This document shows positions 24,906-39,130 of a stretch of DNA of 64,000 nt, piece after piece. Made by a program: the position numbers and the translations under genes. Source of the stretch: Fasciola hepatica (taxonomy: Eukaryota > Platyhelminthes > Trematoda > Plagiorchiida > Fasciolidae); contig CANUEZ040000028.1 of assembly GCA_948099385.1 (NCBI GenBank), forward strand, positions 4,503,501 to 4,567,500, given 5' to 3'. Within the stretch, counting starts at the first letter, position 1. Each line of letters begins with the position of its first letter. The notes beneath the pieces are model-generated. The model did no database searches. It was not told the DNA's origin and saw only the letters and a program-made list of their open reading frames with translations.

Positions 24906-26635
24906 AATGATTCTATTCTCACCACGTTGATCAGAAAATCGCTAGTGAAAGTGTCCTTGGGTTCTCAAACTATTCTATGTGCAACACATTATGTATCTAA
25001 CAACAATGGTCAGATCAGAAGATGCAATTCGTGAAAGGTCTCGATTCAACACTTTGCATCGCGTACGTCACTCATCTGGTCACTCGTTGAGGTAAAATGG
25101 GTTAACAAGTACCAACCATTCTGTCAAGCTGCATCAGATCAAATTAACTGATTCCCGACATCAAATCGAACAAGCCCGACTAGTTTTTCTCATTTATTCA
25201 ATAATTTGAGTACAAAAAGCACAAAATCATCCGTTCAATATGTTCATGAGGTCTCATCTTACACAGGATAGACATGCTTCACTAGATCAGCAAACCGTGA
25301 ATGTCCAGCCGACCATAGTGCCTCCATCTACAACAAAACCTCAAATGTGTCCGAATAAATCCGAATTTCCATACTAATATTGAAGAATTTCACTAAGTCA
25401 TTCTGCAAGACGCTCGGTCATAGTGTCTTCTAACTTCCGTGTGAAAATTATAAATTCTAATTACGATTTCTTCGTTAAATTATTATCTCAGGTGGTACTT
25501 ATGGAGGTAAGCTGCAAACGAAATTACTTACCATAAACATCTCGTTTTCAACCAACAAGAATCACACAAAATAACTCAGCTAATATCCAATTAAGTTGGC
25601 CGAAATAAGTTATCCATGAATGAAATCACTTCCCAATATCCACATTAGGGTGAATCAAAACGAATGCTAGTTCGACTCTATCGAATCTTCGCATGCAATG
25701 CCCATCTGTTTTAGAGAGGAACAGTGAATTATATTCCGTTTGAAACAGGCGTTGCGTGTCGATTCGTTAGTGATTTCTTCCAGCTCCGTTCAACTTGTCG
25801 GCAGAATTTCGCAATATGACTGTGGAGAGAAACAGAAGAGGCACACACGACACCTGCCAACACACTCCGCTGTTACATTGTGTTCACAATTTTCAATGTA
25901 GTCAACGGTATTCACTTCATGTAGCTGTTCCCCTTTTCCACAACCACGGGTAAACATCTTTCCAGATTTGTTTCTCACCAGTGTTCGACTGCCGGCATAG
26001 ATGACATTGAGTTGGCTCGTCGACGATTTAACTGCACACGAGATCAGATAATCAAGCAGATAACAGAATACCTGATAGTTGAGATGATTGTATCACTTAG
26101 CAAATCCACGATATTCATGAAGCCCGACCTGTTCGTAAGAGACACACAGTGCTCTTTCTGATTCTCATCGATTTTCACACAATTGAATTCGTGCTAATGT
26201 TTTGCGTGGGTAATCGGCTAGTCCGTGTTGTAGAAGTAGCACGATCAAATTCTGTTCGATACATCTGAAACCGGTCGAAATGTATTCATACAAATTGATT
26301 CTCCACGTTTAAGCAACTGTTTCACAGAACGAACTCTACTTCACGGCTAGATTGAAGCACACACCACAAACAAACCTCTACTCGTGTTTATGGCAGTACG
26401 GTGAACCAGAGAATTTCATCTCCATTCTTTCTTCCCATATGACCAACACACGAATGTGATGGCATGCCGTGACTGTAGTGACATTTACGACGATCAATCA
26501 CGCATAAGTAAAATATCATAAATGACCATTCACAACAATGCATCACCGTCGAAGACAATCGAGTGATGTATACCCTCCAACAAAACTAGTGTAGGTTACG
26601 CGACGTAAACACATCCGTGCTCTGTGCGTGTGTCT

Positions 26636-26671
<36 letters not shown>

Positions 26672-28426
26672 GGAACGAGTTTACTCAGCGTTGGTGGACA
26701 GTAAAAATCGCGTTAGCAGTCAGCACTGGTCCGGCATTAATAACAAGGCTTAACACAGCGGAATCTTGGGTGACAGGATAGCCGATCGGTGGAGTGGATC
26801 GATAGATGTGAGATTAATCTTGTCAGCATTGTTTATGCCTCAGGGCGTGCTCGCCCACACTAGTCGAACCAATGCGCTGTGTGCAACGAGTGAGCAAATA
26901 GGACAACAACCTAGATGTTCTTTGGTTTTCGCAAATAAAACCATATGATTCTGAGGCAGAGCTGAGTTCTCGCTAGAGCTGGTGGGACAGAAGGAAACGC
27001 TGTGTGAATCGTATGGCTTTGGATTGAAAAGACTAGCAATGCGCAGTCAAGTAATGGTCCAATGTCACCTGAGAGAAACACCGGTGTTCTTCAAAATGTA
27101 ACTCCTCGTGTGAAATCATCACGCGACAGTTTCGAGATTTAAGTTACATACCCGTATACTCGAGATTATTTTATTGCAGAACACTAATGATGGAACTGAC
27201 TTAGAGTAGACAATTATTCACATTGATGAAGCAATCACTCTCTGGATATTTCCCAAATGGCTGAACTCAGGAACATTTCTCGAACATCTGTTTACGTCAC
27301 GTTTATTTCCCACTGAATCTATTTTGTATCTGATATCTGTTTATATTCCCCACAATTCCGAAACAGCATGGAAGAAAATGACAAATTATAAATCTGATTT
27401 ATAATTTATAAAAAAATTTCAACAATAAAGAAAATACGTTTATGCAATCCAGCTAGATTCCAATGATGAAGGGGAAATCACGAGAGAAAGGAGGACAGGA
27501 GCATGCTCTGCTCTTATCCCGATAGTGGACAATAAACCATACATGCTCCTCTCTCTCTCTCTCTCTATCTCTGAGCCTAATCAATATACGTATACTAGTC
27601 AAAAATACCACTTCTGTTATATTGGGTAAGCAATGACGACAAAGAAAATCACGGTGGTAACATTCCATGTAATCGTGACATGCGTTCTATCAACCTGAAA
27701 TGTCCCGTTGCACAACAAGACCATACCTAATTGATCTGATGTCCGTATCACACGATTTTGACCGCATTGGGAATGTGGGATCATTAGTATAAATTTAGCA
27801 CAATTTAGTAGAAAAAAGTCCAGTAAAACACTCACTCAAACAGCGGATTACATCAAAGTTGCGCCAATCCACTCATCTCATTGAGACCTATTGCATGTTT
27901 GTATAGATGAATCACATATGAAACAATATGCGACTCACGACATTTCACATTTCACGTAACTGATTTGACCAATGTCACATTCCTCTGTTGCAGTCCTCGG
28001 ACAAAATGCGGGCCGTACGTGTCAAGTTTTCTCTCATTGTTCCACAATTCATCCACACAATTCTAAAACTCTCCCATCTAATGTAAAATAAACAAAACTC
28101 AGTAAAACTTCTAGCACAAACGGCCAGTTTGACCACAACTTCTTTCATTCGCCCATCCCACGGAGACGTGTTGTAGGGTTATATTGGTGAATTGCATATC
28201 AAATGATATCTGGCTTATGGTATCTCAAATTGCACTGTTTTGATTTTGTTCCTCATTTCATCGCACTTTCTAGGCACGAGACCCATTAGTAAGTATATGC
28301 AGTATCTTATATCACTATTCTACAGAATAACAAAGTTGAATCAAGTACATCCCTGCCAATGCGAACGTGCATCGCACACTGCCGGGTTCCCGTTATTATA
28401 AATGAAAGACTGAAATATGTCCACAG
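24906..28426 (+). repeat. Array unit 6
   Basis: Exons: A 25492-25506, M? 26689-26700, D 27599-27625 (same Asn variant as unit 5), B 27994-28014, C 28274-28288. The TG microsatellite has 16 repeats. It carries the same two private deletions as unit 5. Confidence 0.93.
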
Positions 28427-30183
28427 AATGATTCTATTCTCACCACGTTGATCAGAAAATCGCTAGTGAAAGTGTCCTTGGGTTCTCAAACTATTCTATG
28501 TGCAACACATTATGTATCTAACAACAATGGTCAGATCAGAAGATGCAATTCGTGAAAGGTCTCGATTCAACACTTTGCATCGCGTACGTCACTCATCTGG
28601 TCACTCGTTGAGGTAAAATGGGTTAACAAGTACCAACCATTCTGTCAAGCTGCATCAGATCAAATTAACTGATTCCCGACATCAAATCGAACAAGCCCGA
28701 CTAGTTTTTCTCATTTATTCAATAATTTGAGTACAAAAAGCACAAAATCATCCGTTCAATATGTTCATGAGGTCTCATCTTACACAGGATAGACATGCTT
28801 CACTAGATCAGCAAACCGTGAATGTCCAGCCGACCATAGTGCCTCCATCTACAACAAAACCTCAAATGTGTCCGAATAAATCCGAATTTCCATACTAATA
28901 TTGAAGAATTTCACTAAGTCATTCTGCAAGACGCTCGGTCATAGTGTCTTCTAACTTCCGTGTGAAAATTATAAATTCTAATTACGATTTCTTCGTTAAA
29001 TTATTATCTCAGGTGGTACTTATGGAGGTAAGCTGCAAACGAAATTACTTACCATAAACATCTCGTTTTCAACCAACAAGAATCACACAAAATAACTCAG
29101 CTAATATCCAATTAAGTTGGCCGAAATAAGTAATCCATGAATGAAATCACTTCCCAATATCCGCATTAGGGTGAATCAAAACGAATGCTAGTTCGACTCT
29201 ATCGAATCTTCGCATGCAATGCCCATCTGTTTTAGAGAGGAACAGTGAATTATATTCCGTTTGAAACAGGCGTTGCGTGTCGATTCGTTAGTGATTTCTT
29301 CCAGCTCCGTTCAACTTGTCGGCAGAATTTCGCAATATGACTGTGGAGAGAAACAGAAGAGGCACACACGACACCTGCCAACACACTCCGCTGTTACATT
29401 GTGTTCACAATTTTCAATGTAGTCAACGGTATTCACTTCATGTAGCTGTTCCCCTTTTCCACAACCACGGGTAAACATCTTTCCAGATTTGTTTCTCACC
29501 AGTGTTCGACTGCCGGCATAGATGACATTGAGTTGGCTCGTCGACGATTTAACTGCACACGAGATCAGATAATCAAGCAGATAACAGAATACCTGATAGT
29601 TGAGATGATTGTATCACTTAGCAAATCCACGATATTCATGAAACCCGACCTGTTCGTAAGAGACACACAGTGCTCTTTCTGATTCTCATCGATTTTCACA
29701 CAATTGAATTCGTGCTAATGTTTTGCGTGGGTAATCGGCTAGTCCGTGTTGTAGAAGTAGCACGATCAAATTCTGTTCGATACATTTTTGCACGTTCGCA
29801 ATAGAACCATCTGAAACCGGTCGAAATGTATTCATACAAATTGATTCTCCACGTTTAAGCAACTGTTTCACAGAACGAACTCTACTTCACGGCTAGATTG
29901 AACCACACACCACAAACAAACCCCCACTCGTGTTTATGGCAGTACGGTGAACCAGAGAATTTCATCTCCATTCTTTCTTCCCATATGACCAACACACGAA
30001 TGTGATGGCATGCCGTGACTGTAGTGACATTTACGACGATCAATCACGCATAAGTAAAATATCATAAATGACCATTCACAACAATGCATCACCGTCGAAG
30101 ACACAATCGAGTGATGTATACCCTCCAACAAAACTAGTGTAGGTTACGCGACGTAAACACATCCGTGCTCTGTGCGTGTGTCT

Positions 30184-30251
<68 letters not shown>

Positions 30252-32004
30252 GGAACGAGTTTACTCAGCGTTGGTGGACAGTAAAAATCGCGTTAGCAGT
30301 CAGCACTGGTCCGGCATTAATAACAAGGCTTAACACAGCGGAATCTTGGGTGACAGGATAGCCGATCGGTGGAGTGGATCGATAGATGTGAGATTAATCT
30401 TGTCAGCATTGTTTATGCCTCAGGGCGTGCTCGCCCACACTAGTCGAACCAATGCGCTGTGTGCAACGAGTGAGCAAATAGGACAACAACCTAGATGTTC
30501 TTTGGTTTTCGCAAATAAAACCATATGATTCTGAGGCAGAGCTGAGTTCTCGCTAGAGCTGGTGGGACAGAAGGAAACGCTGTGTGAATCGTATGGCTTT
30601 GGATTGAAAAGACTAGCAATGCGCAGTCAAGTAATGGTCCAATGTCACCTGAGAGAAACACCGGTGTTCTTCAAAATGTAACTCCTCGTGTGAAATCATC
30701 ACGCGACAGTTTCGAGATTTAAGTTACATACCCGTATACTCGAGATTATTTTATTGCAGAACACTAATGATGGAACTGACTTAGAGTAGACAATTATTCA
30801 CATTGATGAAGCAATCACTCTCTGGATATTTCCCAAATGGCTGAACTCAGGAACATTTCTCGAACATCTGTTTACGTCACGTTTATTTCCCACTGAATCT
30901 ATTTTGTATCTGATATCTGTTTATATTCCCCACAATTCCGAAACAGCATGGAAGAAAATGACAAATTATAAATCTGATTTATAATTTATAAAAAAATTTC
31001 AACAATAAAGAAAATACGTTTATGCAATCCAGCTAGATTCCAATGATGAAGGGGAAATCACGAGAGAAAGGAGGACAGGAGCATGCTCTGCTCTTATCCC
31101 GATAGTGGACAATAAACCATACATGCTCCTCTCTCTCTCTCTCTATCTCTGAGCCTAATCAATATACGTATACTAGTCAAAAGTACCACTTCTGTTATAT
31201 TGGGTAAGCAATGACGACAAAGAAAATCACGGTGGTAACATTCCATGTAATCGTGACATGCGTTCTATCAACCTGAAATGTCCCGTTGCACAACAAGACC
31301 ATACCTAATTGATCTGATGTCCGTATCACACGATTTTGACCGCATTGGGAATGTGGGATCATTAGTATAAATTTAGCACAATTTAGTAGAAAAAAGTCCA
31401 GTAAAACACTCACTCAAACAGCGGATTACATCAAAGTTGCGCCAATCCACTCATCTTATTGAGACCTATTGCATGTTTGTATAGATGAATCACATATGAA
31501 ACAATATGCGACTCACGACATTTCACATTTCACGTAACTGATTTGACCAATGTCACATTCCTCTGTTGCAGTCCTCGGACAAAATGCGGGCCGTACGTGT
31601 CAAGTTTTCTCTCATTGTTCCACAATTCATCCACACAATTCTAAAATTCTCCCATCTAATGTAAAATAAACAAAGCTCAGTAAAACTTCTAGCACAAACG
31701 GCCAGTTTGACCACAACTTCTTTCATTCGCCCATCCCACGGAGACGTGTTGTAGGGTTATATTGGTGAATTGCATATCAAATGATATCTGGCTTATGGTA
31801 TCTCAAATTGCACTGTTTTGATTTTGTTCCTCATTTCATCGCACTTTCTAGGCACGAGACCCATTAGTAAGTATATGCAGTATCTTATATCACTATTCTA
31901 CAGAATAACAAAGTTGAATCAAGTACATCCCTGCCAATGCGAACGTGCATCGCACACTGCCGGGTTCCCGTTATTATAAATGAAAGACTGAAATATGTCC
32001 ACAG
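28427..32004 (+). repeat. Array unit 7
   Basis: Exons: A 29013-29027, M? 30269-30280, D 31177-31203, B 31572-31592, C 31852-31866. This unit has the longest TG microsatellite, 32 repeats (30186-30249). It lacks the deletions of units 5 and 6. Confidence 0.93.
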
Positions 32005-33747
32005 AATGATTCTATTCTCACCACGTTGATCAGAAAATCGCTAGTGAAAGTGTCCTTGGGTTCTCAAACTATTCTATGTGCAACACATTATGTATCTAAC
32101 AACAATGGTCAGATCAGAAGATGCAATTCGTGAAAGGTCTCGATTCAACACTTTGCATCGCGTACGTCACTCATCTGGTCACTCGTTGAGGTAAAATGGG
32201 TTAACAAGTACCAACCATTCTGTCAAGCTGCATCAGATCAAATTAACTGATTCCCGACATCAAATCGAACAAGCCCGACTAGTTTTTCTCATTTATTCAA
32301 TAATTTGAGTACAAAAAGCACAAAATCATCCGTTCAATATGTTCATGAGGTCTCATCTTACACAGGATAGACATGCTTCACTAGATCAGCAAACTGTGAA
32401 TGTCCAGCCGACCATAGTGCCTCCATCTACAACAAAACCTCAAATGTGTCCGAATAAATCCGAATTTCCATACTAATATTGAAGAATTTCACTAAGTCAT
32501 TCTGCAAGACGCTCGGTCATAGTGTCTTCTAACTTCCGTGTGAAAATTATAAATTCTAATTACGATTTCTTCGTTAAATTATTATCTCAGGTGGTACTTA
32601 TGGAGGTAAGCTGCAAACGAAATTACTTACCATAAACATCTCGTTTTCAACCAACAAGAATCACACAAAATAACTCAGCTAATATCCAATTAAGTTGGCC
32701 GAAATAAGTTATCCATGAATGAAATCACTTCCCAATATCCACATTAGGGTGAATCAAAACGAATGCTAGTTCGACTCTATCGAATCTTCGCATGCAATGC
32801 CCATCTGTTTTAGAGAGGAACAGTGAATTATATTCCGTTTGAAACAGGCGTTGCGTGTCGATTCGTTAGTGATTTCTTCCAGCTCCGTTCAACTTGTCGG
32901 CAGAATTTCGCAATATGACTGTGGAGAGAAACAGAAGAGGCACACACGACACCTGCCAACACACTCCGCTGTTACATTGTGTTCACAATTTTCAATGTAG
33001 TCAACGGTATTCACTTCAACAACCACAACCACGGGTAAACATCTTTCCAGATTTGTTTCTCACCAGTGTTCGACTGCCGGCATAGATGACATTGAGTTGG
33101 CTCGTCGACGATTTAACTGCACACGAGATCAGATAATCAAGCAGATAACAGAATACCTGATAGTTGAGATGATTGTATCACTTAGCAAATCCACGATATT
33201 CATGAAGCCCGACCTGTTCGTAAGAGACACACAGTGCTCTTTCTGATTCTCATCGATTTTCACACAATTGAATTCGTGCTAATGTTTTGCGTGGGTAATC
33301 GGCTAGTCCGTGTTGTAGAAGTAGCACGATCAAATTCTGTTCGATACATTTTTGCACGTTCGCAATAGAACCATCTGAAACCGGTCGAAATGTATTCATA
33401 CAAATTGATTCTCCACGTTTAAGCAACTGTTTCACAAAACGAACTCTACTTCACGGCTAGATTGAACCACACACCACAAACAAACCCCCACTCGTGTTTA
33501 TGGCAGTACGGTGAACCAGAGAATTTCATCTCCATTCTTTCTTCCCATATGACCAACACACGAATGTGATGGCATGCCGTGACTGTAGTGACATTTACGA
33601 CGATCAATCACGCATAAGTAAAATATCATAAATGACCATTCACAACAATGCATCACCGTCGAAGACACAATCGAGTGATGTATACCCTCCAACAAAACTA
33701 GTGTAGGTTACGCGACGTAAACACATCCGTGCTCTGTGCGTGTGTCT

Positions 33748-33811
<64 letters not shown>

Positions 33812-35564
33812 GGAACGAGTTTACTCAGCGTTGGTGGACAGTAAAAATCGCGTTAGCAGTCAGCACTGGTCCGGCATTAATAACAAGGCTTAACACAGCG
33901 AAATCTTGGGTGACAGGATAGCCGATCGGTGGAGTGGATCGATAGATGTGAGATTAATCTTGTCAGCATTGTTTATGCCTCAGGGCGTGCTCGCCCACAC
34001 TAGTCGAACCAATGCGCTGTGTGCAACGAGTGAGCAAATAGGACAACAACCTAGATGTTCTTTGGTTTTCGCAAATAAAACCATATGATTCTGAGGCAGA
34101 GCTGAGTTCTCGCTAGAGCTGGTGGGACAGAAGGAAACGCTGTGTGAATCGTATGGCTTTGGATTGAAAAGACTAGCAATGCGCAGTCAAGTAATGGTCC
34201 AATGTCACCTGAGAGAAACACCGGTGTTCTTCAAAATGTAACTCCTCGTGTGAAATCATCACGCGACAGTTTCGAGATTTAAGTTACATACCCGTATACT
34301 CGAGATTATTTTATTGCAGAACACTAATGATGGAACTGACTTAGAGTAGACAATTATTCACATTGATGAAGCAATCACTCTCTGGATATTTCCCAAATGG
34401 CTGAAATCAGGAACATTTCTCGAACATCTGTTTACGTCACGTTTATTTCCCACTGAATCTATTTTGTATCTGATATCTGTTTATATTCCCCACAATTCCG
34501 AAACAGCATGGAAGAAAATGACAAATTATAAATCTGATTTATAATTTATAAAAAAATTTCAACAATAAAGAAAATACGTTTATGCAATCCAGCTAGATTC
34601 CAATGATGAAGGGGAAATCACGAGAGAAAGGAGGACAGGAGCATGCTCTGCTCTTATCCCGATAGTGGACAATAAACCATACATGCTCCTCTCTCTCTCT
34701 CTCTATCTCTGAGCCTAATCAATATACGTATACTAGTCAAAAGTACCACTTCTGTTATATTGGGTAAGCAATGACGACAAAGAAAATCACGGTGGTAACA
34801 TTCCATGTAATCGTGACATGCGTTCTATCAACCTGAAATGTCCCGTTGCACAACAAGACCATACCTAATTGATCTGATGTCCGTATCACACGATTTTGAC
34901 CGCATTGGGAATGTGGGATCATTAGTATAAATTTAGCACAATTTAGTAGAAAAAAGTCCAGTAAAACACTCACTCAAACAGCGGATTACATCAAAGTTGC
35001 GCCAATCCACTCATCTTATTGAGACCTATTGCATGTTTGTATAGATGAATCACATATGAAACAATATGCGACTCACGACATTTCACATTTCACGTAACTG
35101 ATTTGACCAATGTCACATTCCTCTGTTGCAGTCCTCGGACAAAATGCGGGCCGTACGTGTCAAGTTTTCTCTCATTGTTCCACAATTCATCCACACAATT
35201 CTAAAATTCTCCCATCTAATGTAAAATAAACAAAACTCAGTAAAACTTCTAGCACAAACGGCCAGTTTGACCACAACTTCTTTCATTCGCCCATCCCACG
35301 GAGACGTGTTGTAGGGTTATATTGGTGAATTGCATATCAAATGATATCTGGCTTATGGTATCTCAAATTGCACTGTTTTGATTTTGTTCCTCATTTCATC
35401 GCAATTTCTAGGCACGAGACCCATTAGTAAGTATATGCAGTATCTTATATCACTATTCTACAGAATAACAAAGTTGAATCAAGTACATCCCTGCCAATGC
35501 GAACGTGCATCGCACGCTGCCGGGTTCCCGTTATTATAAATGAAAGACTGAAATATGTCCACAG
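32005..35564 (+). repeat. Array unit 8
   Basis: Exons: A 32591-32605, M? 33829-33840, D 34737-34763, B 35132-35152, C 35412-35426. The TG microsatellite has 30 repeats. Near 33018 a 19-base stretch is replaced by ACAAC, giving a local CAACCACAACCAC repeat found in no other unit. The C acceptor reads CAATTTCTAG. Confidence 0.93.
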
Positions 35565-37321
35565 AATGATTCTATTCTCACCACGTTGATCAGAAAATCG
35601 CTAGTGAAAGTGTCCTTGGGTTCTCAAACTATTCTATGTGCAACACATTATGTATCTAACAACAATGGTCAGATCAGAAGATGCAATTCGTGAAAGGTCT
35701 CGATTCAACACTTTGCATCGCGTACGTCACTCATCTGGTCACTCGTTGAGGTAAAATGGGTTAACAAGTACCAACCATTCTGTCAAGCTGCATCAGATCA
35801 AATTAACTGATTCCCGACATCAAATCGAACAAGCCCGACTAGTTTTTCTCATTTATCCAATAATTTGAGTACAAAAAGCACAAAATCATCCGTTCAATAT
35901 GTTCATGAGGTCTCATCTTACACAGGATAGACATGCTTCACTAGATCAGCAAACCGTGAATGTCCAGCCGACCATAGTGCCTCCATCTACAACAAAACCT
36001 CAAATGTGTCCGAATAAATCCGAATTTCCATACTAATATTGAAGAATTTCACTAAGTCATTCTGCAAGACGCTCGGTCATAGTGTCTTCTAACTTCCGTG
36101 TGAAAATTATAAATTCTAATTACGATTTCTTCGTTAAATTATTATCTCAGGTGGTACTTATGGAGGTAAGCTGCAAACGAAATTACTTACCATAAACATC
36201 TCGTTTTCAACCAACAAGAATCACACAAAATAACTCAGCTAATATCTAATTAAGTTGGCCGAAATAAGTTATCCATGAATGAAATCACTTCCCAATATCC
36301 ACATTAGGGTGAATCAAAACGAATGCTAGTTCGACTCTATCGAATCTTCGCATGCAATGCCCATCTGTTTTAGAGAGGAACAGTGAATTATATTCCGTTT
36401 GAAACAGGCGTTGCGTGTCGATTCGTTAGTGATTTCTTCCAGCTCCGTTCAACTTGTCGGCAGAATTTCGCAATATGACTGTGGAGAGAAACAGAAGAGG
36501 CACACACGACACCTGCCAACACACTCCGCTGTTACATTGTGTTCACAATTTTCAATGTAGTCAACGGTATTCACTTCATGTAGCTGTTCCCCTTTTCCAC
36601 AACCACGGGTAAACATCTTTCCAGATTTGTTTCTCACCAGTGTTCGACTGCCGGCATAGATGACATTGAGTTGGCTCGTCGACGATTTAACTGCACACGA
36701 GATCAGATAATCAAGCAGATAACAGAATACCTGATAGTTGAGATGATTGTATCACTTAGCAAATCCACGATATTCATGAAACCCGACCTGTTCGTAAGAG
36801 ACACACAGTGCTCTTTCTGATTCTCATCGATTTTCACACAATTGAATTCGTGCTAATGTTTTGCGTGGGTAATCGGCTAGTCCGTGTTGTAGAAGTAGCA
36901 CGATCAAATTCTGTTCGATACATTTTTGCACGTTCGCAATAGAACCATCTGAAACCGGTCGAAATGTATTCATACAAATTGATTCTCCACGTTTAAGCAA
37001 CTGTTTCACAGAACGAACTCTACTTCACGGCTAGATTGAACCACACACCACAAACAAACCCCCACTCGTGTTTATGGCAGTACGGTGAACCAGAGAATTT
37101 CATCTCCATTCTTTCTTCCCATATGACCAACACACGAATGTGATGGCATGCCGTGACTGTAGTGACATTTACGACGATCAATCACGCATAAGTAAAATAT
37201 CATAAATGACCATTCACAACAATGCATCACCGTCGAAGACACAATCGAGTGATGTAAACCCTCCAACAAAACTAGTGTAGGTTACGCGACGTAAACACAT
37301 CCGTGCTCTGTGCGTGTGTCT

Positions 37322-37377
<56 letters not shown>

Positions 37378-39130
37378 GGAACGAGTTTACTCAGCGTTGG
37401 TGGACAGTAAAAATCGCGTTAGCAGTCAGCACTGGTCCGGCATTAATAACAAGGCTTAACACAGCGGAATCTTGGGTGACAGGATAGCCGATCGGTGGAG
37501 TGGATCGATAGATGTGAGATTAATCTTGTCAGCATTGTTTATGCCTCAGGGCGTGCTCGCCCACACTAGTCGAACCAATGCGCTGTGTGCAACGAGTGAG
37601 CAAATAGGACAACAACCTAGATGTTCTTTGGTTTTCGCAAATAAAACCATATGATTCTGAGGCAGAGCTGAGTTCTCGCTAGAGCTGGTGGGACAGAAGG
37701 AAACGCTGTGTGAATCGTATGGCTTTGGATTGAAAAGACTAGCAATGCGCAGTCAAGTAATGGTCCAATGTCACCTGAGAGAAACACCGGTGTTCTTCAA
37801 AATGTAACTCCTCGTGTGAAATCATCACGCGACAGTTTCGAGATTTAAGTTACATACCCGTATACTCGAGATTATTTTATTGCAGAACACTAATGATGGA
37901 ACTGACTTAGAGTAGACAATTATTCACATTGATGAAGCAATCACTCTCTGGATATTTCCCAAATGGCTGAACTCAGGAACATTTCTCGAACATCTGTTTA
38001 CGTCACGTTTATTTCCCACTGAATCTATTTTGTATCTGATATCTGTTTATATTCCCCACAATTCCGAAACAGCATGGAAGAAAATGACAAATTATAAATC
38101 TGATTTATAATTTATAAAAAAATTTCAACAATAAAGAAAATACGTTTATGCAATCCAGCTAGATTCCAATGATGAAGGGGAAATCACGAGAGAAAGGAGG
38201 ACAGGAGCATGCTCTGCTCTTATCCCGATAGTGGACAATAAACCATACATGCTCCTCTCTCTCTCTCTCTATCTCTGAGCCTAATCAATATACGTATACT
38301 AGTCAAAAGTACCACTTCTGTTATATTGGGTAAGCAATGACGACAAAGAAAATCACGGTGGTAACATTCCATGTAATCGTGACATGCGTTCTATCAACCT
38401 GAAATGTCCCGTTGCACAACAAGACCATACCTAATTGATCTGATGTCCGTATCACACGATTTTGACCGCATTGGGAATGTGGGATCATTAGTATAAATTT
38501 AGCACAATTTAGTAGAAAAAAGTCCAGTAAAACACTCACTCAAACAGCGGATTACATCAAAGTTGCGCCAATCCACTCATCTCATTGAGACCTATTGCAT
38601 GTTTGTATAGATGAATCACATATGAAACAATATGCGACTCACGACATTTCACATTTCACGTAACTGATTTGACCAATGTCACATTCCTCTGTTGCAGTCC
38701 TCGGACAAAATGCGGGCCGTACGTGTCAAGTTTTCTCTCATTGTTCCACAATTCATCCACACAATTCTAAAATTCTCCCATCTAATGTAAAATAAACAAA
38801 ACTCAGTAAAACTTCTAGCACAAACGGCCAGTTTGACCACAACTTCTTTCATTCGCCCATCCCACGGAGACGTGTTGTAGGGTTATATTGGTGAATTGCA
38901 TATCAAATGATATCTGGCTTATGGTATCTCAAATTGCACTGTTTTGATTTTGTTCCTCATTTCATCGCAATTTCTAGGCACGAGACCCATTAGTAAGTAT
39001 ATGCAGTATCTTATATCACTATTCTACAGAATAACAAAGTTGAATCAAGTACATCCCTGCCAATGCGAACGTGCATCGCACGCTGCCGGGTTCCCGTTAT
39101 TATAAATGAAAGACTGAAATATGTCCACAG
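35565..39130 (+). repeat. Array unit 9
   Basis: Exons: A 36151-36165, M? 37395-37406, D 38303-38329, B 38698-38718, C 38978-38992. The TG microsatellite has 26 repeats. It shares the CAATTTCTAG acceptor before C and the CGCACGCTGCC variant downstream with unit 8. Confidence 0.93.
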
